Shown here: positions 38,541 through 48,389 of the stretch, in pieces
Layout of the letters: every line of letters starts with the position of its first letter
Numbering within the stretch: position 1 is the stretch's first letter
Origin: an uncultured Paracoccaceae bacterium
GTDB taxonomy: Bacteria; Pseudomonadota; Alphaproteobacteria; Rhodobacterales; Rhodobacteraceae
Reading direction: 5' to 3'
DNA length: 64,000 bases
Assembly (NCBI GenBank): GCA_947503965.1
Contig: CANNFU010000001.1
Location: 558,001-622,000 of the forward strand
Made by a program: the position numbers and the translations under genes
The notes under the pieces: generated by a model
The model's database searches: none
Told to the model about the DNA's origin: nothing
The model's input: the letters and a program-made list of their open reading frames with translations, nothing else

Positions 38541-39554
38541 TCATCTATCCTCATCCCCGACAACGTCGTGTATCAATGCGGATTTGTGGGCCCATATCCA
38601 GTCATCGACATCTTTCGGCAATAGCGCGATGTCCAAACCGGGAAACACATTAGAAATTGCGCCATCGGGGGAAAAATCCACCTCAAGCAGCAGATCCAAT
38701 GCGGCCAACTGGTGTAGGCAGGCCCCGTCGACACGTTTCAGCCGGTCATGCAAGGCAAACGCAGCTGACGGATCAGCCAGCAATGCATCTGACTGGCGCT
38801 GCCTATGGGGGCTTGGGGCCTGACCATTGTGATGCGCCACTGCATTCACTTTGCGCAAAATTTTATACACCCAATGCAACGGGGTCAGCCCGTCAAAGTG
38901 CAGCAGTTCCAACGCTTGTGTCCGCTCCACAGCAAGTTCGGCCGATGCGACTGGTTTGGGCCGGTGGATTGACGGCGTTAAGGGACGGCCTCGGCGCAAA
39001 AAGCTCTTTCCGATCGCGTGCCCGGTCAAACCGCGCTGGGTCAGCGCGTAAGCATCGCCAAATAGTCGGCGGCCCATTGCGGGTTTGCCTGCAAACGGGC
39101 GACGAAAGACGCCATCAAAGGCAGATTTCGTCGTCATTTCATGATGATAAATGCGCTCGGCCACGGGCACGACAACACAGTCGGTCGTCTCGTCTGCCGC
39201 GTCCAAACAGGCCGCTACCGTCTGCGGCGCCCACAGGAACTCATCTGCATCACAATGAAACAGCCAATCCGCCGCAATCGTCTGATAGGTCTGTGTCGCA
39301 TTGACCACCTGACGAACTTGATGTTTGTCCGGGCGATGCTTGCCAAGCTGAGCCCAATGGGCCGCATCACAACGGATCGCGCGAACCCGGTCCAGTGGGG
39401 CGACCAGATCAGCCGCCGGGTCATCGGGACGGTCGAAGTAAAGCACAATCTCCGACGCCCCAAGCGACAGATGCCATGCAAGAAAGGCCGCCACCAGCAT
39501 GGGCGGTTCATCAACTGTTGCAACGACGGCCCAGGTGGATGTGTTGTGCGCCAT
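38541..39554 (-). CDS. Glycosyltransferase family 2-like (Glyco_tranf_2_4) protein
   Basis: A 337-residue cytosolic protein. The start (TWAVVATVDEPPMLVAAFLA) and HCDADEFLW, an acidic DxD-type nucleotide-sugar site, fit the Glyco_tranf_2_4 group found in roseobacter surface-polysaccharide loci. An ATG four codons upstream (39566) is also possible; neither has a clear ribosome-binding site. It diverges from sucC and shares that intergenic region, including an Fnr-type box close to its start. Confidence 0.75.
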   Translation of the reverse strand: MAHNTSTWAVVATVDEPPMLVAAFLAWHLSLGASEIVLYFDRPDDPAADLVAPLDRVRAIRCDAAHWAQLGKHRPDKHQVRQVVNATQTYQTIAADWLFHCDADEFLWAPQTVAACLDAADETTDCVVVPVAERIYHHEMTTKSAFDGVFRRPFAGKPAMGRRLFGDAYALTQRGLTGHAIGKSFLRRGRPLTPSIHRPKPVASAELAVERTQALELLHFDGLTPLHWVYKILRKVNAVAHHNGQAPSPHRQRQSDALLADPSAAFALHDRLKRVDGACLHQLAALDLLLEVDFSPDGAISNVFPGLDIALLPKDVDDWIWAHKSALIHDVVGDEDR

Positions 39555-39600
39555 AGCCTGATGCATAACACCGGGGCGAATCTATGAAAACGGAATAAAG

Positions 39601-39614
39601 TTGATCGAAATCAA
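39601..39614. promoter_or_regulatory. Fnr/FnrL-type box
   Basis: TTGATCGAAATCAA is a perfect match to the Fnr consensus TTGAT-N4-ATCAA. It lies 143-156 bp upstream of sucC and about 47 bp upstream of the divergent glycosyltransferase gene. It predicts oxygen-responsive control of one or both transcripts. Confidence 0.7.
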
Positions 39615-39627
39615 TGAGACAGTATTT

Positions 39628-39658
39628 TGTGATCACACGAAAAAAATCTGTGATCACA
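39628..39658. promoter_or_regulatory. Paired TGTGATCACA operators upstream of sucC
   Basis: Two perfect TGTGATCACA palindromes (39628-39637 and 39649-39658) have centres 21 bp apart, exactly as upstream of sdhC. They lie 99-129 bp before the sucC ATG and 14 bp after the Fnr-type box. The GntR protein at 53146-53796 is the proposed binder. Confidence 0.75.
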
Positions 39659-39756
39659 AATGTTCGATTTTCCGCCGATTTGGCAATTTTCCCTTAGAAC
39701 CCGCAATTTTTCTATGTTCTAAGGGTCCGCAAATGTAGCCAAATTGGAATTGTCTT

Positions 39757-40950
39757 ATGAACATTCATGAATACCAGGCCAAGGCCCTTCTGCGCAGCTA
39801 TGGCGCGCCCGTATCCGATGGACGCCCTGTCATGCGCGCCGAAGAAGCCAAAACCGCTGCAGGTGAACTCGACGGCCCACTTTGGGTGGTCAAGGCACAA
39901 ATCCATGCAGGCGGCCGCGGTAAGGGCAAATTCAAAGAGGCTGACGCGGGCGAGGCTGGCGGTGTCCGGCTCGCCAAATCGGTAGAAGAGGCCGCACAGG
40001 AAGCCAAAAAGATGCTGGGCCGCACGCTGGTCACGCACCAGACCGGACCAGTTGGCAAGGTCGTGAACCGCATCTATATCGAGGATGGCTCCGGGATTGA
40101 GACCGAACTCTACCTGGCCCTTCTGGTCGACCGCCAGACCAGCCGCATTGGTTTTGTCTGCTCCACCGAAGGCGGGATGGATATTGAAGAGGTCGCTGCC
40201 TCCACCCCCGAAAAGATCCTGAACTTCACCGTTGATCCCGCGACAGGCTACCAACCCTTCCACGGGCGCCGCGTCGCTTTTGCACTGGGCCTGACCGGCA
40301 ACCAGGTCAAGCAATGCGTGAAACTGATGGGCCAGCTTTACACAGCCTTTGTCGAAAAAGACATGGAGATGCTGGAAATCAACCCGCTGATCGTCACCGA
40401 CAAGGGCGATCTGAAGGTGCTCGACGCCAAGGTCGCCTTTGACGGCAACGCCGTTTACCGCCACGCGGACGTGGCCGCCCTGCGGGATGAGACGGAAGAA
40501 GACCCAAAGGAACTCGCCGCGTCGAAATTCGATCTGAACTACATCGCACTCGACGGCGAAATCGGCTGCATGGTGAACGGCGCAGGCCTTGCCATGGCGA
40601 CGATGGACATCATCAAACTCTACGGGGCCGAGCCTGCCAACTTTCTCGATGTTGGCGGCGGGGCCACCAAGGAAAAGGTGACCGAGGCGTTCAAGATCAT
40701 CACCTCTGACCCAAACGTCAAAGGTATCCTTGTGAACATCTTCGGCGGCATTATGCGCTGCGACGTCATCGCCGAAGGCGTTGTGGCTGCGGTGAAAGAG
40801 GTCGGCCTGCAAGTGCCCCTCGTCGTACGTCTGGAAGGCACGAACGTGCAGCAGGGCAAGGACATCATCAACAATTCCGACGTGGACGTGATCGCGGCAG
40901 ATGATCTGAAAGATGGCGCGCAGAAGATCGTGAAGGCGGTGAAGGGGTGA
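39757..40950 (+). CDS. sucC: Succinyl-CoA synthetase beta subunit
   Basis: A 397-residue ATP-grasp subunit that works with SucD to make ATP/GTP from succinyl-Co[20 protein letters not shown] is the family N-terminus, followed by [12 protein letters not shown] and LDVGGGAT with the C-terminal flavodoxin-like domain ([12 protein letters not shown]). It opens the suc gene group. Its stop overlaps a GTG that begins a lipoprotein-like ORF and a large hairpin. Confidence 0.98.
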   Translation: MNIHEYQAKALLRSYGAPVSDGRPVMRAEEAKTAAGELDGPLWVVKAQIHAGGRGKGKFKEADAGEAGGVRLAKSVEEAAQEAKKMLGRTLVTHQTGPVGKVVNRIYIEDGSGIETELYLALLVDRQTSRIGFVCSTEGGMDIEEVAASTPEKILNFTVDPATGYQPFHGRRVAFALGLTGNQVKQCVKLMGQLYTAFVEKDMEMLEINPLIVTDKGDLKVLDAKVAFDGNAVYRHADVAALRDETEEDPKELAASKFDLNYIALDGEIGCMVNGAGLAMATMDIIKLYGAEPANFLDVGGGATKEKVTEAFKIITSDPNVKGILVNIFGGIMRCDVIAEGVVAAVKEVGLQVPLVVRLEGTNVQQGKDIINNSDVDVIAADDLKDGAQKIVKAVKG

Positions 40951-40995
40951 TTGGGCTTCTTGGAAAAGGTCCGGGGGACCTTTTCGCCCAATCAC
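40947..40995. repeat. Large two-part hairpin directly after sucC
   Basis: Outer arms GTGATTGGGC and GCCCAATCAC (10 bp, perfect) enclose inner arms AAAAGGTCC and GGACCTTTT around GGG. The structure begins at the sucC stop codon. It could be an attenuator, a partial terminator or an mRNA-stabilising element, and it overlaps the presumed start of the next ORF. Confidence 0.7.
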
Positions 40996-41525
40996 GGGCG
41001 GAGCCCCGGACAGGTGGCGCCACTAAAGCGGCGTTATATCTGGCATTGGCGTTGGGAACTGCGGCTTGCGGATCTACTGGCCAAATCCTGACACAAGAGG
41101 AGAGTCTCGCAAAGATCCCAGTGTCAAGAAGTGCTGGGCCCGGTCAGAGTGTGATGAGCGGCTATGATGCAGGCGTCATCTTCGCCAATACATGCCTCGT
41201 ACGCGGTCCAAATTTCGACAATTATGCCTATGGGCTTCGTGTCCACGACGTAACGCGCAACGAAGTGACGGGCACGTTTTACCACAACACTGCCAATCTG
41301 TCAGTCCGGGTCGCAGACGGTCAATGCTCACTTGTTTTCTTCAGTGACGCATCAACTGACAATGTTGTAAGTCAGTTAGCCGATGGCACACTTTCTATAA
41401 TCGCACCGGTTCCGCGTAATATCAGCGTGACGTCTCGTGCAGCGCCAAGTGGGGATGGGCGCTATTATCGAATGGCCATTCAAGCACCGGTCGTAATTCC
41501 CGAGGGAGCTCGCCGTGGAGGATAG
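40947..41525 (+). CDS. Lipoprotein-like protein inserted between sucC and sucD
   Basis: Up to 192 residues if translated from the GTG at 40947. The hydrophobic stretch [13 protein letters not shown] has a lipobox-like end (TAAC), but it lies 28 or more residues from the GTG and the first codons form a strong hairpin, so the real start is uncertain. The mature part has two cysteines and no recognised domain. It does not belong to the succinyl-CoA synthetase enzyme. Confidence 0.55.
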   Translation: MIGLLGKGPGDLFAQSRAEPRTGGATKAALYLALALGTAACGSTGQILTQEESLAKIPVSRSAGPGQSVMSGYDAGVIFANTCLVRGPNFDNYAYGLRVHDVTRNEVTGTFYHNTANLSVRVADGQCSLVFFSDASTDNVVSQLADGTLSIIAPVPRNISVTSRAAPSGDGRYYRMAIQAPVVIPEGARRGG

Positions 41526-41599
41526 ACAGAAGTAATCGTCCGCCTTCGATAACTCACAGAGTTTAACAAAAGACAAAACACGAAAAGCTAGGACCAAAC

Positions 41600-42481
41600 A
41601 TGGCCATTCTCGTAAACGAAAACACCAAAGTCATCTGCCAGGGCCTCACCGGCTCGCAAGGCACGTTCCACTCTGAACAGGCCATCGCCTACGGCACCAA
41701 GATGGTCGGTGGCGTGACCCCCGGCAAGGGCGGCACAACGCATCTGGACCTGCCAGTCTACAACTCCGTCCACGAGGCGAAGGCAAAGACCGAAGCCAAC
41801 GCATCGGTCATCTACGTCCCCCCTCCCTTCGCGGCAGACAGTATCCTTGAGGCCATCGATGCCGAGATGGAACTGATCATCTGCATCACCGAAGGCATCC
41901 CCGTCCTCGACATGATGCGGGTCAAGCGTGCGCTCGAAGGCTCTGCCAGCCGCCTCATTGGCCCAAACTGCCCCGGCGTCATCACGCCCGACGCCTGCAA
42001 AATCGGCATCATGCCCGGCCACATCCACAAGCGCGGCTCGGTCGGCGTCGTGTCCCGTTCCGGCACGCTGACCTATGAGGCGGTCAAACAGACCTCTGAC
42101 AGCGGCCTTGGCCAATCCACCGCCGTCGGCATCGGCGGCGACCCGATCAAGGGGACCGAACATATTGATGTGCTCGACATGTTCCTCGACGACGATGAAA
42201 CCCATTCAATCATCATGATCGGTGAAATTGGCGGCACAGCCGAGGAAGAAGCCGCCGAATTCCTGACCGCCCAAAAGAAGAAAGGGCGCTGGAAGCCCAC
42301 CGCAGGTTTCATCGCGGGGCGCACCGCCCCCCCCGGCCGCCGCATGGGCCATGCCGGTGCCATCGTGGCAGGCGGCAAGGGTGATGCAGAAAGCAAGATC
42401 GAAGCGATGAAGAGCGCCGGGATCGTGGTGGCCGACAGCCCAGCGACACTGGGCGAGGCTGTGTTGGAGGCGATTGGGTAA
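41600..42481 (+). CDS. sucD: Succinyl-CoA synthetase alpha subunit
   Basis: A 293-residue subunit with an N-terminal CoA-binding Rossmann domain ([12 protein letters not shown]) and a ligase domain. The phosphorylated His is in [19 protein letters not shown]. It is normally adjacent to sucC; here a 579-bp foreign-looking ORF lies between them. Confidence 0.98.
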   Translation: MAILVNENTKVICQGLTGSQGTFHSEQAIAYGTKMVGGVTPGKGGTTHLDLPVYNSVHEAKAKTEANASVIYVPPPFAADSILEAIDAEMELIICITEGIPVLDMMRVKRALEGSASRLIGPNCPGVITPDACKIGIMPGHIHKRGSVGVVSRSGTLTYEAVKQTSDSGLGQSTAVGIGGDPIKGTEHIDVLDMFLDDDETHSIIMIGEIGGTAEEEAAEFLTAQKKKGRWKPTAGFIAGRTAPPGRRMGHAGAIVAGGKGDAESKIEAMKSAGIVVADSPATLGEAVLEAIG

Positions 42482-42520
42482 ATGTTCAACCGTGCTGCAT
42501 CAGAACTGAGGGCAGCGCGC

Positions 42521-42561
42521 GACCCTAGGAGGGTGCAAAGCGCCCGCCCGTGGGGAGGGTC
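42521..42561. repeat. Palindromic intergenic element after sucD
   Basis: GACCCT (42521-42526) and AGGGTC (42556-42561) bracket a GC-rich core, GGGTGCAAAGCGCCC. The core and its right flank resemble the element at 48982-49058 after sucB (GGGTGCGAAGCGCCC there), so the two belong to one repeat family. Confidence 0.6.
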
Positions 42562-42601
42562 GGGTGCGGCCTGGCCTATCAGCCGGGCAGGAATTGGCCT
42601 T

Positions 42602-43159
42602 GTGACATCCGTTACAATGTTAACTCTTTCGACGACAATGGCATTCTCGCAAAGCACTGACGACGCCTTTATCTGTGCAGACCCGTCACTGACCACGACA
42701 CAGATTGCCAGCTTTGTCTCAGAGGCCAATTGGGACCGTTCCGCGCCTCCTAAGCAAGACGTGATGTTTGCAGCGATTTTCCTCGGGAATACAGGCGCGG
42801 ATGAGGCCAGCATGCGCGAGACTTGGAACTGGGCAGAGCATTTGCTGGAAGCGACCTCAGGAAGAGATACCGACGAGACGCATACTTTCGACAACTCTAC
42901 TATTCTTCTTGGCGTCAATAGCGCAGAACAGCGGTACTGCCTGTTCGTTTCAGATGAACTGCTCATGGAACAAATGACCAGCCGCTTTCCTACTGCACGT
43001 GTAGTAGCTGATGGTGCACGAACATTTCTTTATTATAGTGATGAAACCATCAAAGTGTCTGCCTCACAGTTACCACAATCAGACCGGCCAACCGAATTTC
43101 ATCTTCCAAACCAGATCCAATTTACGGCAACCTTTGTTGCCAGCAGATCGGTAGAATAG
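42602..43159 (+). CDS. Exported protein of unknown function inserted between sucD and sucA
   Basis: About 185 residues from the GTG at 42602, which has AGGA upstream. A signal peptide (VTSVTMLTLSTTMAFSQ) is followed by a mature part with two cysteines (FICADPS and RYCLFV). The open frame continues upstream to 42482 across the palindromic element, which is unlikely to be coding. No domain is recognised. Confidence 0.6.
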   Translation: MTSVTMLTLSTTMAFSQSTDDAFICADPSLTTTQIASFVSEANWDRSAPPKQDVMFAAIFLGNTGADEASMRETWNWAEHLLEATSGRDTDETHTFDNSTILLGVNSAEQRYCLFVSDELLMEQMTSRFPTARVVADGARTFLYYSDETIKVSASQLPQSDRPTEFHLPNQIQFTATFVASRSVE

Positions 43160-43167
43160 GTGCCACA

Positions 43168-43251
43168 ATGAGCAAACAAAATGCCAACGACCTCTTCCAC
43201 ACCCTCAGCTTCCCGCAGGGGCACGATCCTGATTACATCGAACAGCTTTAG
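43168..43251 (+). pseudogene. Remnant of a second sucA 5-prime end
   Basis: Twenty-seven codons (MSKQNANDLFHTLSFPQGHD, then PDYIEQL) followed by TAG. They match the first 27 residues of the intact SucA ([20 protein letters not shown], then AEYVEQL) at about 15 positions, and base-level similarity continues a few codons past the stop. The intact sucA begins 1.06 kb downstream. The sequence is too diverged to be a fresh duplication, so recombination with a related operon or an old duplication is likely. Confidence 0.75.
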
Positions 43252-43304
43252 ACCGCTCAGCCGCTATAATCCTCTGAGGAATGCATTAGGATACGACGAA
43301 AAGA

Positions 43305-43427
43305 ATGGGACCGCTCGACGCCATCAAGACTTGCCTCGCCAAGTCATCCCAGTTCAAACATCGCGCCGCGTGGTTCGTGTCTGGGTGGATGGCGTACGCT
43401 CGCCAGCAAGGTAGCACGTTGCAATGA
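43305..43427 (+). pseudogene. Truncated DUF805-type membrane protein gene
   Basis: A 40-codon ORF beginning MGPLDAIKTCLAKSSQFKHR. This matches my recollection of the start of DUF805 inner-membrane proteins (MGP-x-x-A-x-KTCL-x-K-x-x-x-F-x-x-RA), but the transmembrane part is missing. Its TGA overlaps the ATG of the next gene (ATGA). It could still be translated as a leader. Two gene fragments in a row mark this as a site of repeated rearrangement. Confidence 0.55.
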
Positions 43428-44176
43428 CAGCCATTCTGCTGACCAGTACAATCGCGCCCAAGGCAGATGCATCCAAACACGTTCTGTTCGACGTTCAGGA
43501 TAGGCTTGCCCAATACATCGCGGCGCTGAAATACTATATCACGGCGTCTGGACCGGGGTATAAAATACTTTTTGTCGATAACTCCGGTCACCCGGTCGAC
43601 AAGTTGCAAGAGGTGGCCGCCGACAATCCGCGCGCCGACCGGCCCGTGTTCATCTTTAGCTATGACAGCACCGTTCCGGCAAGCTGGGGCAAGGGTCACG
43701 GTGAAATGCGCCTGATTGAAGAGGCCTTGTCACATTTTTCTTCAACCATCGACGAAAACGAAAAACTGTGGAAGATCACCGGCCGGCTGCAGGTCCGAAA
43801 CCTGGGGCGCATGATCGAAACGGCACCGGCTGACTTTGAAGTATATGCCGATTTTCGCGATGTGCCCTTGATCGGAGAGTCACTGGGCGGAAATCAATGG
43901 ATGGACACCCGCATCTTCGGCTTCACACCAAAAGGCTACGACAAGCATATCCGTCAGAATTGGCCAGAGCATGTTTTTGTTCTGGAGAAACTTCTGTTTT
44001 CGCAATTAAAGCCCCGGCTGCAAAGCGAACCCGGCATCGTTCCGCGGTTTGCCGTTCAGCCGGACATCAACGGAACCAGTGGCGGCTCCGGCAACGACTA
44101 CACATCGTTTTCGTATCGCTCGAAAAACAACCTTCGCAAGCTCAGCCGCATGATATGGCCAAAGCTATGGCTGTGA
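43424..44176 (+). CDS. Glycosyltransferase-like protein of unknown function inserted before sucA
   Basis: A 250-residue cytosolic protein starting MTAILLTSTIAPKADAS. FVDNSGHPVDKL and LWKITGRLQVRNLGRMI look like short conserved glycosyltransferase-like proteins from polysaccharide loci in other bacteria; I cannot name the family. It has no transmembrane segments. It overlaps the DUF805 fragment by 4 bp and ends 52 bp before sucA. It has no visible link to the TCA cycle. Confidence 0.65.
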   Translation: MTAILLTSTIAPKADASKHVLFDVQDRLAQYIAALKYYITASGPGYKILFVDNSGHPVDKLQEVAADNPRADRPVFIFSYDSTVPASWGKGHGEMRLIEEALSHFSSTIDENEKLWKITGRLQVRNLGRMIETAPADFEVYADFRDVPLIGESLGGNQWMDTRIFGFTPKGYDKHIRQNWPEHVFVLEKLLFSQLKPRLQSEPGIVPRFAVQPDINGTSGGSGNDYTSFSYRSKNNLRKLSRMIWPKLWL

Positions 44177-44228
44177 AAATTCGCAGGAGGGCGCATATGA
44201 CCCCTTCACAAGTTCGAAAGGACGCATA

Positions 44229-47189
44229 ATGACCGAACAACCCACCAACGACGTCTTCCACGCCTCATCCTTCCTGCAAGGACATAACGCGGAATATGTG
44301 GAGCAGCTTTATGCCCGCTACGCCGACAACCCCGGCGCAGTCGATGAACAATGGCAGGCCTTCTTCCGCTCGCTCGGTGACGCCCCCGCAGACGCCAAGG
44401 CCGAGGCCACCGGCCCAAGCTGGGCCCGCACCGATTGGCCGCCGCAACCTGCTGATGATCTGACTGCCGCCCTTGATGGCCAATGGCCTGCCGAACCCGA
44501 GGCAGCAGGGAAAAAGATCAAGGACAAAGCCGCGGAAAAGGGTGTGAACCTCTCTGAGGAACAGGTACGCCACGCCGTTCTCGACAGTATTCGCGCGCTG
44601 ATGATTATCCGCGCCTACCGGATCCGGGGGCACCTGATCGCCGACCTCGACCCGCTGGGCATGCGCGAAAACACCCCGCATCCGGAACTCGATCCGGCCA
44701 GCTACGGTTTTACCAAGGCCGACATGGACCGGCCGATCTTCATCGACAACGTTCTCGGGCTCGAAGTCGCCACGATGAATGAAATCCTGGCCATCGTGCA
44801 GCGTACCTATTGCGGTACGTTCGCCCTGCAATACATGCATATCTCGAACCCGGAAGAGGCCGGTTGGCTGAAAGAGCGGATCGAAGGCTACGGCAAGGAA
44901 ATCGCTTTCACCAAGAACGGCCGCAAGGCGATCCTGAACTCCCTTGTTGAGGCAGAGGGTTTCGAAAAATTCCTGCATGTCAAATACATGGGCACCAAAC
45001 GGTTCGGCCTTGATGGCGGCGAAAGCCTGATCCCGGCGATGGAACAGATCATCAAGCGCGGCGGCCAGCTGGGGCTAGAGGATATCGTGATCGGCATGCC
45101 CCACCGGGGCCGCCTTTCCGTCCTCGCCAACGTCATGGAAAAACCCTACCGCGCGATTTTCAATGAATTCCAAGGCGGGTCGTTCAAACCCGAAGATGTG
45201 GACGGCTCCGGCGACGTGAAATATCACCTCGGCGCATCATCCGACCGGACATTCGACGACAACACCGTTCACCTGTCGCTGACAGCAAACCCCAGCCACC
45301 TTGAGGCTGTGAACCCCGTCGTTCTGGGCAAGGTCCGCGCCAAGCAGGACCAGAAACACGACACCGACCGGACCAAGGTCATGGCGATCCTGCTGCATGG
45401 CGATGCGGCATTCGCAGGTCAAGGCGTGGTGGCCGAAGGGTTCGGCCTGTCCGGTCTGCGCGGGCACCGCACCGGCGGCACGATGCATATCGTGGTCAAC
45501 AACCAGATCGGATTCACGACCGCACCACATTTCAGCCGCTCATCGCCCTATCCGACCGATATCGCCCTGATGGTCGAGGCGCCGATCTTCCACGTGAACG
45601 GTGACGACCCAGAGGCCGTGGTTCACGCCGCCCGCGTGGCCACCGAATTCCGCCAGAAATTCCACAAGGACGTCGTGCTCGACATCATCTGCTACCGCCG
45701 GTTTGGCCATAACGAAGGCGATGAGCCGATGTTCACCAACCCGCTGATGTACAAGAAGATCAAGAAGCAGAAGACGACGCTGACGCTTTATACCGAACGG
45801 CTGGTGCGGGACGGGCTGATCCCCGAAGGCGAGATCGAGGATATGAAGGCGGCGTTCCAGGCGCATCTGAACGACGAATTCGAAGCCGGGAAAAGCTATA
45901 AACCCAACAAGGCCGACTGGCTGGATGGCAAGTGGTCCCATCTCGACCGGATGAAGGAAAAGAAATACCAGCGCGGCAAGACCGCCATCGAAGAAGCCAC
46001 CTTCAAACAGATCGGCAAGTCGCTGACCACCGCACCAGAAGGCTTTGCGCTGCACAAAACGGTAGCCCGTCTGCTGGATGCCAAGGCAACGATGTTCGAA
46101 ACCGGCGAAGGCATCGACTGGGCCACGGGCGAGGCTTTGGCATTCGGCTCGCTTCTGACCGAAGGCTACCCGGTCAGGCTCGCCGGTCAGGACAGTACAC
46201 GCGGCACCTTCAGCCAACGCCACTCCGCCTTCATCAATCAGGACACCGAAGAACGGTATTACCCGCTCAACAACATCCGCGACGGGCAGGCCCATTACGA
46301 AGTCATCGATTCCATGCTGTCGGAATACGCGGTGCTGGGCTTTGAATACGGCTACTCGCTGGCCGAACCCAACGCGCTGACCCTCTGGGAAGCCCAGTTC
46401 GGCGACTTCGCCAACGGTGCGCAGATCATGTTCGATCAGTTCATCAGCTCCGGCGAAAGCAAATGGTTGCGCATGTCCGGCCTCGTCTGCCTGCTGCCTC
46501 ATGGCTACGAAGGACAAGGGCCGGAACACTCCAGCGCGCGTCTGGAACGGTTCCTGACCATGTGCGGCGGCGACAACTGGATCGTGGCCAACTGCACGAC
46601 CCCGGCCAACTACTTCCACTTGCTGCGCCGACAGTTGCACCGCACCTACCGCAAACCGCTGATACTGATGACGCCAAAATCGCTTTTGCGGCACAAACTG
46701 GCCGTGTCCAAGGCCGAGGAGTTCACAAACGGCTCCAGCTTCCACCGTGTCCTGTGGGATGACGCGCAGCACGGCAATTCCGAAACGACACTGGTGCCGG
46801 ACGATCAGATCAAGCGGGTCGTGATGTGCTCGGGCAAGGTCTATTACGACCTGCTCGAAGAACGGGACGCGCGCGGGATCGACGATATCTACATCATGCG
46901 CTTTGAGCAGTTCTATCCGTTCCCCGCACAATCCGCCGTCAAAGAGCTGGAGCGGTTCAAGAACGCAGACATGGTCTGGTGCCAGGAAGAGCCCAAGAAC
47001 CAAGGCGCTTGGTCCTTCATGGAACCCAACATCGAATGGGTGCTGACCCGGATCAAGGCTCAGCACACAAGGCCCGCTTATGTTGGCCGTTCCGCCGCCG
47101 CCAGCCCCGCCACCGGGCTTGCCAGCCAGCACAAAGCACAACAAGAGGCGCTCGTGAATGACGCCCTGACCATCGAAGGAAACAAGTAA
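44229..47189 (+). CDS. sucA: 2-oxoglutarate dehydrogenase E1 component
   Basis: A 986-residue thiamine-diphosphate enzyme that decarboxylates 2-oxoglutarate and transfers succinyl groups to Suc[23 protein letters not shown] followed by NNQIGFTT (ThDP/Mg site) and the C-terminal [17 protein letters not shown] segment are conserved. AAAGGA precedes the ATG. Its stop overlaps the sucB start by one base. A diverged fragment of a second sucA start lies 1 kb upstream. Confidence 0.98.
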   Translation: MTEQPTNDVFHASSFLQGHNAEYVEQLYARYADNPGAVDEQWQAFFRSLGDAPADAKAEATGPSWARTDWPPQPADDLTAALDGQWPAEPEAAGKKIKDKAAEKGVNLSEEQVRHAVLDSIRALMIIRAYRIRGHLIADLDPLGMRENTPHPELDPASYGFTKADMDRPIFIDNVLGLEVATMNEILAIVQRTYCGTFALQYMHISNPEEAGWLKERIEGYGKEIAFTKNGRKAILNSLVEAEGFEKFLHVKYMGTKRFGLDGGESLIPAMEQIIKRGGQLGLEDIVIGMPHRGRLSVLANVMEKPYRAIFNEFQGGSFKPEDVDGSGDVKYHLGASSDRTFDDNTVHLSLTANPSHLEAVNPVVLGKVRAKQDQKHDTDRTKVMAILLHGDAAFAGQGVVAEGFGLSGLRGHRTGGTMHIVVNNQIGFTTAPHFSRSSPYPTDIALMVEAPIFHVNGDDPEAVVHAARVATEFRQKFHKDVVLDIICYRRFGHNEGDEPMFTNPLMYKKIKKQKTTLTLYTERLVRDGLIPEGEIEDMKAAFQAHLNDEFEAGKSYKPNKADWLDGKWSHLDRMKEKKYQRGKTAIEEATFKQIGKSLTTAPEGFALHKTVARLLDAKATMFETGEGIDWATGEALAFGSLLTEGYPVRLAGQDSTRGTFSQRHSAFINQDTEERYYPLNNIRDGQAHYEVIDSMLSEYAVLGFEYGYSLAEPNALTLWEAQFGDFANGAQIMFDQFISSGESKWLRMSGLVCLLPHGYEGQGPEHSSARLERFLTMCGGDNWIVANCTTPANYFHLLRRQLHRTYRKPLILMTPKSLLRHKLAVSKAEEFTNGSSFHRVLWDDAQHGNSETTLVPDDQIKRVVMCSGKVYYDLLEERDARGIDDIYIMRFEQFYPFPAQSAVKELERFKNADMVWCQEEPKNQGAWSFMEPNIEWVLTRIKAQHTRPAYVGRSAAASPATGLASQHKAQQEALVNDALTIEGNK

Positions 47190-48388
47190 TGAGCACCGAA
47201 GTCCGCGTCCCCACCCTTGGCGAATCCGTGACCGAGGCCACCGTCGCCACATGGTTCAAGCAACCCGGCGATGCCGTCGCTGTCGATGAAATGCTGTGCG
47301 AACTGGAAACCGACAAGGTCACGGTTGAGGTGCCAAGCCCCGTCGCCGGCACCCTGTCCGAAATCGTGGCTGCCGAAGGCGAAACCGTCGGTGTCGACGC
47401 GCTGCTTGCCCAGATCGCCGAAGGCGACGCAGCCCCCGCGCCGAAGGCAGAGGCACCAAAAGCAGAAGCCAAGGCCGAGGCTGCACCAGCCCCTGCAAAG
47501 GCGGCCAAAGATGTCGAAGACGCCCCATCGGCCAAGAAACTGATGGCCGAAAACAACCTGACCGACGTGCAAGGCACCGGCAAGGATGGTCGCGTGATGA
47601 AAGAGGATGTGTTGAACGCCTTGGCCGGCAAGTCAGAGGCACCTGCCCCCGCCCCGGCCCCGCGCGCACCCGTCCCCGCCGATCAGGCCGACCGCGAGGA
47701 ACGGGTCAAGATGACCCGTCTGCGCCAGACAATCGCCAAGCGGCTGAAAGACAGCCAGAACACCGCCGCCATGCTGACCACCTATAACGAGGTCGACATG
47801 ACCGAGGTCATGGCGCTGCGCAACGAATACAAGGACCTGTTCCTGAAGAAACACGGCGTGAAACTCGGCTTCATGTCCTTCTTTACCAAGGCCTGCTGCC
47901 ACGCCCTGAAAGAAGTGCCTGAGGTCAACGCGGAAATCGACGGCACTGACATTGTCTACAAGAACTACGTCAACATGGGCATCGCCGCAGGCACGCCGAC
48001 CGGCCTTGTGGTACCGGTGATCAACGACGCCGACGCGATGTCCTTCGCCGCCATCGAAAAGGCAATTGCCGAAATGGGCGCGAAAGCCCGCGACGGCAAG
48101 CTGAGCATGGCCGAAATGCAAGGCGGCACCTTCACCATCTCCAACGGCGGGGTCTACGGGTCACTCATGTCCTCACCCATCCTGAACCCTCCGCAATCCG
48201 GTATTCTGGGGATGCACAAGATCCAGGACCGGCCGATGGCGATTGGCGGTCAGGTGGTTATCCGGCCGATGATGTATCTCGCGCTGTCCTACGACCACAG
48301 GATCGTCGACGGAAAGGGTGCGGTGACATTCCTCGTGAGGGTGAAAGAAGCGCTGGAGGATCCACGGCGGTTGTTGATGGATTTGTAA
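47189..48388 (+). CDS. sucB: Dihydrolipoyllysine succinyltransferase (E2)
   Basis: A 399-residue core of the 2-oxoglutarate dehydrogenase complex. A single lipoyl domain (lipoyl-lysine K43 in [10 protein letters not shown]) is followed by an Ala/Pro-rich linker, a peripheral-subunit-binding domain (about 110-145) and the catalytic domain with [11 protein letters not shown] near residue 370. The domain order is standard. Confidence 0.98.
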   Translation: MSTEVRVPTLGESVTEATVATWFKQPGDAVAVDEMLCELETDKVTVEVPSPVAGTLSEIVAAEGETVGVDALLAQIAEGDAAPAPKAEAPKAEAKAEAAPAPAKAAKDVEDAPSAKKLMAENNLTDVQGTGKDGRVMKEDVLNALAGKSEAPAPAPAPRAPVPADQADREERVKMTRLRQTIAKRLKDSQNTAAMLTTYNEVDMTEVMALRNEYKDLFLKKHGVKLGFMSFFTKACCHALKEVPEVNAEIDGTDIVYKNYVNMGIAAGTPTGLVVPVINDADAMSFAAIEKAIAEMGAKARDGKLSMAEMQGGTFTISNGGVYGSLMSSPILNPPQSGILGMHKIQDRPMAIGGQVVIRPMMYLALSYDHRIVDGKGAVTFLVRVKEALEDPRRLLMDL

Positions 48389-48389
48389 A

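Noticed and set aside
39712..40995. Long open frame antisense to sucC
   Set aside because: It is a shadow of the high-GC sucC coding frame; its sequence shows no family and sucC is certain.
42482..42601. N-terminal extension of the exported protein between sucD and sucA
   Set aside because: The open frame crosses a palindromic repeat and lacks protein-like composition; the start at 42602 with a signal peptide is better.
45540..47252. 570-codon open frame antisense to sucA
   Set aside because: Mirror of the sucA reading frame caused by GC-rich third positions; no recognisable domain.
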